Made by a program: the position numbers and the translations under genes
Assembly: GCA_027008965.1 (NCBI GenBank)
Contig: JALVDN010000129.1
Coordinates: 1 to 12,450 of the forward strand
Direction of reading: 5' to 3'
Origin: Flavobacteriales bacterium
Lineage (GTDB): Bacteria > Bacteroidota > Bacteroidia > Flavobacteriales > Flavobacteriaceae
DNA: 12,450 nucleotides
The notes under the pieces: model-generated
What the model was told of the DNA's origin: nothing
What the model saw: only the letters and a program-made list of their open reading frames with translations
Database searches by the model: none
Shown here: positions 1 through 6,558 of the stretch, one piece after another
Layout of the letters: each line of letters begins with the position of its first letter
Numbering within the stretch: the first letter of the stretch is position 1

Positions 1-569
1 CCTACCTCACTTTATACACCTTTTCTACCGAAAATTGGCATAGACCCAAAGATGAAGTGGACACGCTCATGGAACTTTTAGCCGAAACAGCCGTCAAAGA
101 AACCGATAATCTCATAGAAAATAACATCAAGTTGAATATTATCGGAGATTTATCAGGCTTACCCGAAGGGGTAAAAAAATCTTTTGATCAAGTGTGCCAA
201 GCAACCGGAAAAAATCATGCGCTTACACTATCATTAGCCGTAAACTATGGAGGAAGAAATGAAATAGTAAGGATGGTTCAAAACATTTTAAAAGACCGGC
301 CGGATATAGAACCCGGAAAAATTTCAGAAAAATGGGTGGAAAATTTCCTGGATAGTGGTAACTTGCCGGATGTAGATTTGATGATTCGAACGGGCGGTGA
401 AAAACGCATCAGCAATTTTTTGCTTTGGAAAATTGCTTATGCCGAGTTATATTTTACGCCCGTTTTATGGCCCGATTTCGGTAAGAACCAATTTTTTGAA
501 GCCATTGCGGATTATCAAAAACGAGAAAGACGTTATGGAAAAACAAGTGAACAAATTAAAAATGAATAA
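1..569 (+). CDS. uppS: Undecaprenyl diphosphate synthase (5'-truncated)
   Basis: UppS (cis-prenyltransferase family) condenses isopentenyl diphosphate onto farnesyl diphosphate at the cytoplasmic face of the membrane. The product is the C55 lipid carrier precursor for peptidoglycan and other surface polymers. The reading frame is open from base 3 with no start in view, so the N-terminal part, including the catalytic Asp region, lies upstream. Visible family motifs are YLTLYTFSTENWHRP at the left edge, the VDLMIRTGGEKRISNFLLW block (IRTxGExRxSNFLxWQ-type, substrate-binding Arg and Ser), and the C-terminal block AELYFTPVLWPDF followed by RERRYG. The stop TAA at 567-569 overlaps the bamA start by 8 bases, indicating a shared transcript and probable translational coupling. 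Recognition of the family is very secure; only the missing 5' end limits it. Confidence 0.96.
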   Translation, partial: YLTLYTFSTENWHRPKDEVDTLMELLAETAVKETDNLIENNIKLNIIGDLSGLPEGVKKSFDQVCQATGKNHALTLSLAVNYGGRNEIVRMVQNILKDRPDIEPGKISEKWVENFLDSGNLPDVDLMIRTGGEKRISNFLLWKIAYAELYFTPVLWPDFGKNQFFEAIADYQKRERRYGKTSEQIKNE

Positions 570-3126
570 GTATAAATTTTTTATTGCTTCTGTCCTTTTT
601 TATGCTCTGACTTCCTGGTCATGGGGGCAAGAAAGCAAATTTTATGTGATCGACAGCATTGCATTTGAAGGACTATCACTATATAACCCACAGACAGTAA
701 AAAGTTTTTTGGGGATAAAAAAAGGAGATTTAATAGAAGTTCCGGGTACAGCCGTATCCGACATGGTCAGAAAACTCTGGATGAGCAAGGAATTTGAAGA
801 TATCCAGGTTTTTGTTGAACCTGTTAGTGAGGGCAAAGCCATTTTGATTTTTAAGCTCAAAGAATCTCCCCAACTATCTAAAGTGTTGATTAAAGGCGTG
901 AGTAAATCCAGGGCCAAAAGTTTTATTGAAGACTTGAAATTAAACAAAGGGAAAATCTATGTTAACCAGGATTTGTTGAAACGTATTGAAAGGCATATTA
1001 AAAATTATTATATCAAAAAAGGATTTCTGAATACCCGGGTCACTCATCATATTATTAAAGATACGGTTCCCGGAAAAGTATTGGTAGTATCCAATGTAAA
1101 AAAAGGTAAAAGAGTAAAGATTTTGGATATTAACTTTCACGGAAATAAAGCCTTCAAAAAAGGAAGATTATTGCGTAAGCTCAAAAAAACCAAAAGAATC
1201 AATCCGCTCAGATTTTGGAAATCTTCCAAATACATTGAAGAAGAATTTAACAACGACTTGCAAAACCTGGTGGAATTTTATCACTCAAAAGGATATAGAA
1301 ATGCACGAATCGTAAAAGACAGTGTCTACAAAGCCGGAGAAGACTTACTGGCCATTGATATATACCTCAACGAAGGGAAAAAATATTATTTCGGTGATAT
1401 CAAATTTGTAGGAAATTCGGTTTATCCCGAGCGTCAACTTGCCAAAATATTGGGCATCAAAAAAGGTGATCCGTATAATGGTAAACTCCTCAAAGAGCGC
1501 ATCCAAAACCCCAAAAAACCCGATGGAATAGATTTGACCAATTTATATCAAAATAACGGTTATCTCTTTTCAAGGATAACTCCCGTTGAAGTGGGAATAA
1601 GAGGAGATAGTATTGATTTTGAAATCAGAATTTATGAAGGAAAAATAGCTTACTTTAATAATATTACGATCAAAGGAAACGACCGGACGAAAGATTATGT
1701 GATTCTTCGTGAATTAAGAACTTTACCGGGTGAAAAATACAACAAAGAGTTGGTGGTGAGAACAGTGCGTGAATTGGCCCAACTTCAACTTTTCAATGCT
1801 GAAAATATTGAACCCAAATTCAAAAATGTTGATCCTGTTAACGGTTTGGTGGATATTGAATGGAATGTGGAAGAAGGCGGAGTGAGTCAAATTCAACTTC
1901 AAGGTGGTTATGGTGGCGGAACTTTTATGGGGACCTTGATGCTTAGCCTGAACAACTTTGCTTTGGGCGATGTTTTCAAGAAAAAAGCATGGACTCCCGT
2001 CCCCATGGGTGAAGGCCAGCGCTTAAGCATAAGTGCCAACATGTCGTTCCTGTTTAAATCATACAGCATTTCCTTCATGGAACCATGGCTTGGCGGTAAA
2101 AAACCCCAGTCACTTTCCATTTCTGCATACAGCTCTGTGACCTATCAACCCAAAGAAGGTTCCACTTATTATGCACTCAATCCCGATTACAATAAAAAAT
2201 TCAAGATTCTGGGTCTTGGCTTGGGACTTGGAAAAAGACTTTCATGGCCCGATGACTTTTTCAGTATCTCCCACTCATTGAGCTATCAACATTATAAACT
2301 TCAAAACTATGCCGGTTACTATGGCATCACAGCACTCTTCGGTTTCTCTACCGGAACATCCAACAATTTAAACTATACGCTTACACTCGGTAGAAAATCA
2401 AGCGGACCAAATCCTATCTTTCCTTTAGGCGGAAGCGATTTTGTATTCAGTGCACAACTCACGCCACCCTATTCTTTATTTAATAATGTGAATTATAAAT
2501 ATTTAGAACAACATCCTGATTATCAAGATGAAAACGGGAATCCAGATTATGCCAAAATCAATCAAGAAAAATACCGGTGGTTGGAGTTTTACAAACTCAA
2601 ATTCTCCGGAACATGGTACACCCGAATTTATGACAAACTCGTATTGAGAAGCAAAACCGAATTCGGATTGATGGGTGCCTACAATCATGATTTGGGCATT
2701 CCTCCCTTTGAGCGTTTCTACGTAGGTGGCGACGGCCTCCAACAAGGATATTTCGATTCACGTGATATTATCCCGCTACGCGGTTATAATGCCAATGACT
2801 TAAACCGGGAAGCCCTCACCGGTGCCGTCAGAGGAGGTGTGGTTTACAATAAATTTTCATTGGAATTGCGCTATCCGCTTACATTGAAACCACAAGCATC
2901 CATATGGGTGCTGGGTTTTGCCGAAGGCGCCAATACCTACTCAGACGTGAAAATTTACAACCCTTTTCAACTGAAACGATCCGCAGGCTTGGGAATGCGT
3001 GTATTCATGAGCATGTTCGGACTACTCGGTGTGGATTTCGGTTATGGTTTCGATCCGGTATATATCAACGGCGTTCCACGTAAACAGGGATGGAGAACTT
3101 CATTCATAATCAATCAACAATTATAA
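562..3126 (+). CDS. bamA: Outer membrane protein assembly factor BamA
   Basis: BamA is the Omp85 insertase that folds beta-barrel proteins into the outer membrane. I chose ATG 562 (854 residues) because it gives a clean signal peptide, MNKYKFFIASVLFYALTSWSWGQ, with cleavage near residue 23. An upstream in-frame ATG at 535 would add nine mostly polar residues before it. Five POTRA-like repeats follow (roughly residues 28-103, 104-181, 185-272, 275-359, 362-437), several with the FxGN or GNxxxxxxxL pattern (for example FHGNKAF, FVGNSVY, IKGNDRT). The barrel runs from about 440 to the end. The conserved loop-6 VRGF/Y motif appears as LRGY (739-742), preceded by YVGGDGL. The start codon overlaps the uppS stop (ATGAATAA). 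The tandem skp genes follow 43 bases downstream. The last residues are FIINQQL, so the terminal aromatic residue usual in BamA is absent. Confidence is high from domain order and context. Confidence 0.95.
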   Translation: MNKYKFFIASVLFYALTSWSWGQESKFYVIDSIAFEGLSLYNPQTVKSFLGIKKGDLIEVPGTAVSDMVRKLWMSKEFEDIQVFVEPVSEGKAILIFKLKESPQLSKVLIKGVSKSRAKSFIEDLKLNKGKIYVNQDLLKRIERHIKNYYIKKGFLNTRVTHHIIKDTVPGKVLVVSNVKKGKRVKILDINFHGNKAFKKGRLLRKLKKTKRINPLRFWKSSKYIEEEFNNDLQNLVEFYHSKGYRNARIVKDSVYKAGEDLLAIDIYLNEGKKYYFGDIKFVGNSVYPERQLAKILGIKKGDPYNGKLLKERIQNPKKPDGIDLTNLYQNNGYLFSRITPVEVGIRGDSIDFEIRIYEGKIAYFNNITIKGNDRTKDYVILRELRTLPGEKYNKELVVRTVRELAQLQLFNAENIEPKFKNVDPVNGLVDIEWNVEEGGVSQIQLQGGYGGGTFMGTLMLSLNNFALGDVFKKKAWTPVPMGEGQRLSISANMSFLFKSYSISFMEPWLGGKKPQSLSISAYSSVTYQPKEGSTYYALNPDYNKKFKILGLGLGLGKRLSWPDDFFSISHSLSYQHYKLQNYAGYYGITALFGFSTGTSNNLNYTLTLGRKSSGPNPIFPLGGSDFVFSAQLTPPYSLFNNVNYKYLEQHPDYQDENGNPDYAKINQEKYRWLEFYKLKFSGTWYTRIYDKLVLRSKTEFGLMGAYNHDLGIPPFERFYVGGDGLQQGYFDSRDIIPLRGYNANDLNREALTGAVRGGVVYNKFSLELRYPLTLKPQASIWVLGFAEGANTYSDVKIYNPFQLKRSAGLGMRVFMSMFGLLGVDFGYGFDPVYINGVPRKQGWRTSFIINQQL

Positions 3127-3132
3127 AAATAT

Positions 3133-3140
3133 TAACTTTG
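3133..3140 (+). promoter_or_regulatory. Putative Bacteroidota -7 promoter box before skp1
   Basis: TAACTTTG matches the TAnnTTTG -7 element known for Bacteroidota primary sigma factors. It ends 29 bases before the skp1 ATG, in the only gap of the uppS-bamA-skp block. I see no clear TTG at the expected -33 distance, so this is a partial match. If used, it would let the chaperone genes be transcribed separately from bamA. Confidence 0.5.
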
Positions 3141-3169
3141 GTATGATTATTTCATAAACAAAATCACAG

Positions 3170-3865
3170 ATGAAAAAATACATATTCATAATATTTCTGT
3201 TTTCTGCACTGTTTGGAGTTCAAGCCCAAAGGACCAAACTCCGTATGGCTTATATAGATATGGAAATGATTCTTGACAGCATTCCCGAATATAACAAAGC
3301 CTTGCAAGAACTGGATACCAGGGTGCAGCAATGGAAAACCAGGATGGATCAAATGAGTCGTGAAATTGAAGATTTGAAAAAAGAACTGGAAGCCGAAAAA
3401 CTCATGCTGACCGAGGATTTATTAAAAGACAAAAAAGAAATCATTGCTTTCAAAGAAAGTCAATTAGAAAAATTTCAGATGGAAAAATTCGGGCCGAATG
3501 GAGATTTAGCCCTTCAACGACAACTTATTCTCAAGCCCATCCAAGACCGCGTATTCAATGCGGTTCAAAAAATCATTCAAACCCGCCACTATGATGTGGT
3601 CTTTGATAAATCGAGCAAGGAAGCCGGAATCATTTATGTTTCGGAGAAATTGGACATTACGCCTTTGGTTTTGAAAATCCTCCGGAAAGAGAAATTGAAA
3701 GAAGAAAGAAAGAAAAAACTAAAAAACAGAAAAAACAAAAGAAAAAAATCTACCAAAGAAAGTATCAGAGAAAAATATGAAGCGCGTAAACGACGCTTAA
3801 AAGCCGAAAAAGAAGCCAAACAAAAAGAAAAAGCACAACAAGAAACAGAACAAGAAAACAATTAA
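3170..3865 (+). CDS. skp: OmpH/Skp family periplasmic chaperone with long basic tail
   Basis: OmpH/Skp proteins form trimeric periplasmic chaperones that carry unfolded outer-membrane proteins to the BAM machine. The 231-residue product starts with a signal peptide (MKKYIFIIFLFSALFGVQAQ, cleavage near 20). The family's N-terminal strand follows (RMAYIDMEMILDSIPEYNKA, 25-44), then coiled-coil arms from about 45 to 105, a return helix, and the C-terminal strand region YDVVFDKSSKEAGIIYVSEKLDIT. Residues 172-231 are an extra tail, 27 of 60 of them Lys or Arg, ending in a Gln/Glu-rich stretch. The second skp gene lacks this tail, so this copy is about 60 residues longer. The tail is encoded by very A-rich DNA with several poly-A runs. 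The gene lies between bamA and a second skp with a 12-base spacer. Membership is secure; why two copies exist is inference. Confidence 0.9.
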   Translation: MKKYIFIIFLFSALFGVQAQRTKLRMAYIDMEMILDSIPEYNKALQELDTRVQQWKTRMDQMSREIEDLKKELEAEKLMLTEDLLKDKKEIIAFKESQLEKFQMEKFGPNGDLALQRQLILKPIQDRVFNAVQKIIQTRHYDVVFDKSSKEAGIIYVSEKLDITPLVLKILRKEKLKEERKKKLKNRKNKRKKSTKESIREKYEARKRRLKAEKEAKQKEKAQQETEQENN

Positions 3866-3877
3866 ACAGATATAACT

Positions 3878-4384
3878 ATGAAACAATTGAAATTTATTTT
3901 ATTAGGAATGATGATGGTATTGGGCATGACCCATACACATGCACAACAAAAAATAGGACATATTGACGTGCAAAAAATTCTGCAGGAAATGCCTGAATAT
4001 AAACAAGCACAGGCCGAACTGAAAAAATTGTATCAAACCTATCAACAAGAGTTTGAGCAAATGCAAAAAGAGTATTACGCCAAGCTTCAAAAATATCAAC
4101 AAGAGGCCAAAAGCGTAAGCCAGGAAGAAAACCAACGTCGCGGACAAGAACTTCAACAAATGGAAAAATCCATTTTGGAAGCCCAACAACGTATCCAGGA
4201 AGATTTGGCCAAGAAAGAAGCGGAAAAAATGAAAGCCATCCAAGATAAACTGATGAATGCCATCCAAAGTGTAGCCCAAGAAAAAAAGTTTGACTATATT
4301 TTGGACAGCTCGGCACCTTCCAGTGTTTTGGTAGCCAACGGCCCTGACATCTACAATGATGTGAAAAAGAAACTAGGCTTATAA
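3878..4384 (+). CDS. skp: OmpH/Skp family periplasmic chaperone, second copy
   Basis: This is a compact OmpH/Skp homologue of 168 residues, near the usual family length. The signal peptide is MKQLKFILLGMMMVLGMTHTHAQ. It is followed by the strand QKIGHIDVQKILQEMPEYKQ (24-43), a long Gln/Glu/Lys-rich coiled coil (about 45-115) that forms the tentacle arms, and a closing helix and strand (KFDYILDSSAPSSVLVANGPDIYNDVKKKLGL). The IPEYNKA/MPEYKQA segment shared with the preceding gene marks an old tandem duplication, but the arms and tails differ strongly. It is the last gene of the block, with an intrinsic terminator about 25 bases after its stop. The 5' leader ATATAACT directly before the ATG is identical to that of frr further on. 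It probably acts in the periplasm with BamA. Confidence 0.92.
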   Translation: MKQLKFILLGMMMVLGMTHTHAQQKIGHIDVQKILQEMPEYKQAQAELKKLYQTYQQEFEQMQKEYYAKLQKYQQEAKSVSQEENQRRGQELQQMEKSILEAQQRIQEDLAKKEAEKMKAIQDKLMNAIQSVAQEKKFDYILDSSAPSSVLVANGPDIYNDVKKKLGL

Positions 4385-4409
4385 TAAACCTGAACATGAC
4401 AAAAATCTT

Positions 4410-4432
4410 AGCGCCCGTCCGGGCGCTTTTTT
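4410..4432 (+). terminator. Intrinsic terminator after the bamA-skp block
   Basis: AGCGCCC (4410-4416) pairs with GGGCGCT (4421-4427) over a 4-base GTCC loop, a perfect GC-rich 7-bp stem followed by a run of T. It is placed 26 bases after the skp2 stop and marks the end of the envelope block. Confidence 0.9.
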
Positions 4433-4449
4433 ATTTCATTAAAAAACAC

Positions 4450-4457
4450 TAAATTTG
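4450..4457 (+). promoter_or_regulatory. Putative -7 promoter box of the T9SS cargo gene
   Basis: TAAATTTG fits TAnnTTTG exactly. It lies just after the preceding terminator and ends 29 bases before the ATG at 4487, the same spacing as at skp1. The GTG at 4457, which would open a longer frame, overlaps this box, which argues against that start. Confidence 0.55.
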
Positions 4458-4486
4458 TGATAGCTAACAATTTAAACAAACTCACC

Positions 4487-5335
4487 ATGAAAAAAATTAC
4501 ACTCATTCTTTCTCTTTTACTTGCCTACACGGGATTTTCACAACCCGTGATAACCGCCGTCATTGACGGAACATGTACCGGCGGAACGCCAAAAGTGGTT
4601 GAAATATATGCCAAAGGAACTGTTGATTTCGCTAATTTTTCTTTGGAAAGACAAACCAATGCCAATACTACGTGGGGAGCTACTTTTTCCTTGGCATCAT
4701 TCGGAACGGTAACGAATGATTTTGTATATGTATATTATGATGGAAGTAATAATAATTTTGCTACCGAATTTCCATCGGCCGCTTCCAAACCTTCTGCAGA
4801 AGATAATGTGGTGAGTATTAATGGTGATGACAGAGTAAGAATAATAGACAGTAACAATGCCGTTGTAGATATTTTCGGTGAAGACGGTGTTGATGGTACC
4901 GGAACTGCTTGGGAATACATAGATAGTTATGCTAAAAGAAACGATGGTATGGGACCTAATCCTTCTTTTACGGTAAGCGAATGGACCTTCGGTGGACCCG
5001 ATGCCTTGGACGGCAAATGCAGTCAAAGTGATGGAGATCCATTAGAAAATGATATCCCGGGAGGAGTTGCAGGTTATTTATTTACGCAATCTTATCAAAT
5101 TGAAGGATTGAAATTATATCCCAACCCCGTTACAGCCGGATTTTTCAGCATTCAAACCGTTAATAATGACACTAAAACGCTTCGGATTTTTGATATTTTG
5201 GGCAAACAAATGATCGCCACAGAAGTTGAAAACGGAGAAAAAATAGATGTTTCATCGCTCAAACAAGGAATGTATTTCGTAAAAATTAAGGATAGCGAAA
5301 ATAATACTGCCACCATTAAGCTGATTATTAAATAA
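4487..5335 (+). CDS. T9SS-sorted surface protein with a lamin-tail-like domain
   Basis: This is a 282-residue secreted protein of unknown function. It has a signal peptide (MKKITLILSLLLAYTGFSQ), an N-terminal all-beta region (about 20-195) and a type A T9SS sorting domain (about 207-282). The sorting domain is seen as LKLYPNPVTAGFFSI, then IFDILGKQM, then IDVSSLKQGMYFVKI and a final KLIIK. The N-terminal region starts VITAVIDGTCTGGTPKVVEIY and continues with INGDDRVRI, DIFGEDGVDGTG, WEYIDSYAKRNDG and WTFGGPDALDG. It resembles the lamin-tail-like domains found on surface and secreted proteins, including nuclease-associated ones, of Bacteroidota. No nuclease catalytic motif is present. Cys30 and Cys178 could form a disulfide. 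It would be exported by Sec, then moved across the outer membrane by the T9SS and attached or released. It is transcribed alone between two terminators. The start at 4487 is chosen for the signal peptide. The sorting domain is secure; the N-terminal assignment is moderate. Confidence 0.85.
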   Translation: MKKITLILSLLLAYTGFSQPVITAVIDGTCTGGTPKVVEIYAKGTVDFANFSLERQTNANTTWGATFSLASFGTVTNDFVYVYYDGSNNNFATEFPSAASKPSAEDNVVSINGDDRVRIIDSNNAVVDIFGEDGVDGTGTAWEYIDSYAKRNDGMGPNPSFTVSEWTFGGPDALDGKCSQSDGDPLENDIPGGVAGYLFTQSYQIEGLKLYPNPVTAGFFSIQTVNNDTKTLRIFDILGKQMIATEVENGEKIDVSSLKQGMYFVKIKDSENNTATIKLIIK

Positions 5336-5358
5336 ACAAATACTTTTTCATAACTTGG

Positions 5359-5389
5359 AAAACCACCTGACTTTTACGGGTGGTTTTTT
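5359..5389 (+). terminator. Intrinsic terminator after the T9SS cargo gene
   Basis: AAAACCACC (5359-5367) pairs perfectly with GGTGGTTTT (5379-5387), giving a 9-bp stem with an 11-base loop followed by further T. The A tract on the left arm and T tract on the right could let it work in both directions, but both flanking genes point right. Confidence 0.88.
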
Positions 5390-5416
5390 ATTTTTGTGAC
5401 AAAACTCATATTTTTG
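5389..5416 (+). promoter_or_regulatory. Two putative -7 boxes before the rhodanese gene
   Basis: TATTTTTG occurs twice, at 5389-5396 directly on the terminator tail and at 5409-5416. Both fit TAnnTTTG. The second ends 17 bases before the ATG at 5434 and the first 37 bases before it. No convincing -33 TTG is visible for either, and T-rich DNA makes chance matches likelier here. Confidence 0.4.
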
Positions 5417-5433
5417 CACAAAATTTATCCAAA

Positions 5434-5820
5434 ATGAAAAAAATATTTCTCTTTGTTGTATTATCACTCGGTCTGATTTCCAAAGCCCAAGAGAATGGGA
5501 AAATCATTTCCGTTTCATCGGACGAGTTTCAAAACTATATTGAAAAATACGGAACGGAGCAACTCATTGATGTCCGCACTCCTCAAGAATTCAATGCAGG
5601 ACATATTCCCGGTGCTAAATTGGTGAATATCTACACCCCCACCTTTAAACAAGATATTTTAAAAGCTCTAAAAGACAAAGAAAAACCGGTATTAATTTAT
5701 TGCCGTTCCGGAAACAGAAGCATGGTTGCAGGCAGGTATTTGGAAAAAAAGGGCTATCTTGTCATTAATTTAAAGTACGGAATAAAAGATTGGATTAGAC
5801 AAAATAAACCCATAAAAAAA
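5434..5820 (+). CDS. Periplasmic single-domain rhodanese-like protein
   Basis: Rhodanese domains move sulfane sulfur as a cysteine persulfide. The 129-residue product has a signal peptide (MKKIFLFVVLSLGLISKAQ, cleavage near 19), so it acts in the periplasm. One rhodanese domain follows (about 25-125). The substrate-side motif is LIDVRTPQEFNAGHIPGA (44-61). The active-site loop is CRSGNRS with Cys90, preceded by the strand PVLIY. The C-terminal motif is NLKYGIKDW, where the family usually has a GG before the helix, here YG. The loop and Cys are intact, so an active sulfurtransferase is plausible. I chose ATG 5434 because the longer frame from 5380 puts polar residues before the signal peptide and runs into the terminator. 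The stop TAA is at 5821-5823, and the next start is 3 bases later, so the two genes are surely co-transcribed. The physiological donor and acceptor cannot be read from the sequence. Confidence 0.93.
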
Positions 5821-5826
5821 TAAGCC

Positions 5827-6501
5827 ATGATGCAAAAATTCAGTATGATATTGTTGGTTATTTTCTCCATTATAGTCAGTTGTACGCAAGAAAAACAGAA
5901 AGCAAAATCCGCTCAGGAGCAAAACATGGAAAACTATAAAAAGGAAAAAGGCGACCATGTGTTGCACAGTGAAGAATTAAAAGTTTTAAGCCCGGAGGAA
6001 AAACAACAATATATCAACGAAGCCAAAGAAATAGCCCGGACTGCTTTTAAAATTTTCTCTTCACATCTAAACAAATACTTTACGAAGCATGATCCGGTTA
6101 AAGCCATTGAATATTGCAATAAAAATGCCATATCTATTACAGATAGTCTGAGCCAAGCACACGGTGTGAAAATAAAAAGGACATCGTTCAGAATCAGAAA
6201 TCCCGAAAACAAACCCACAGAACAAGAAGAAAAAGTGATGGAAATATACAAGGAGCGAATTCATAAAAATTTAAAACCCGAACCTTATATGCATTATGAT
6301 GAAGACGGTTATCCTCATGTATATTTACCTATTATGGTTCAAGAAAAGTGTTTGATGTGTCACGGTGATCCCAACAAAGATATCCCTCAGGAAATAAATC
6401 AAAAATTAGCGGAATTGTACCCTAATGACAAAGCCATCTTCTTCAAAAAAGGTGATTTGAGAGGAATTTGGTCTATCCGCTTTCCTAAAAAAATGAAATA
6501 A
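5827..6501 (+). CDS. Tll0287-like (DUF3365) c-type heme lipoprotein
   Basis: The 224-residue product carries a lipoprotein signal (SMILLVIFSIIVSC, lipid-modified Cys19) and a Ser/Lys/Gln-rich spacer. A Tll0287-like/DUF3365 domain then covers about 60-220. Visible family marks are AIEYCNKNAISI (Cys97), the KRTSFRIRNPENKPTEQEEKVM block (117-138), and a single c-type heme motif CLMCH at 175-179 after the YLPIMVQEK strand. The final GDLRGIWSIRF strand is also typical. Proteins of this family bind heme on a PAS/GAF-like fold and have been suggested to be redox or gas sensors; the exact role is not settled. It starts 3 bases after the rhodanese stop. ATG 5827 and ATG 5830 are both possible. No histidine kinase or other signalling domain is fused, so it would act as a stand-alone lipoprotein in the periplasm. 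Confidence 0.88.
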   Translation: MMQKFSMILLVIFSIIVSCTQEKQKAKSAQEQNMENYKKEKGDHVLHSEELKVLSPEEKQQYINEAKEIARTAFKIFSSHLNKYFTKHDPVKAIEYCNKNAISITDSLSQAHGVKIKRTSFRIRNPENKPTEQEEKVMEIYKERIHKNLKPEPYMHYDEDGYPHVYLPIMVQEKCLMCHGDPNKDIPQEINQKLAELYPNDKAIFFKKGDLRGIWSIRFPKKMK

Positions 6502-6527
6502 ATTAGTAATAAATCCAAATATTGTTT

Positions 6528-6535
6528 TATATTTG
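6528..6535 (+). promoter_or_regulatory. Putative -7 promoter box of the cytochrome c gene
   Basis: TATATTTG fits TAnnTTTG and ends 23 bases before ATG 6559. A start of transcription about 6-8 bases on would leave almost no leader before the alternative ATG at 6550, which favours 6559 as the true start. Confidence 0.5.
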
Positions 6536-6558
6536 CACAACTAAATTAAATGAGTACC

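Noticed and set aside
397..561. An N-terminal extension of the bamA frame starting within uppS
   Set aside because: It overlaps the conserved uppS frame and places polar sequence before a clear signal peptide at 562. The family starts with the signal peptide.
3690..3860. A-rich stretch at the end of skp1 as a frameshift or pseudogene scar
   Set aside because: The frame stays open and ends normally 12 bases before skp2. Lys/Arg-rich tails explain the composition, so slippage is only a possibility.
3894..4397. Long open frames on the minus strand opposite skp2
   Set aside because: They are shadows of the Gln/Lys/Glu-rich coiled-coil gene. Their products are low-complexity Phe/Leu-rich with no recognisable domain.
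4457..4486. GTG start giving ten more residues for the T9SS cargo protein
   Set aside because: The GTG lies on the probable -7 promoter box, and the signal peptide begins at ATG 4487.
4697..5026. Minus-strand open frames opposite the T9SS cargo gene
   Set aside because: No start context, motif or neighbour supports them. The plus-strand gene has a full signal peptide and sorting domain.
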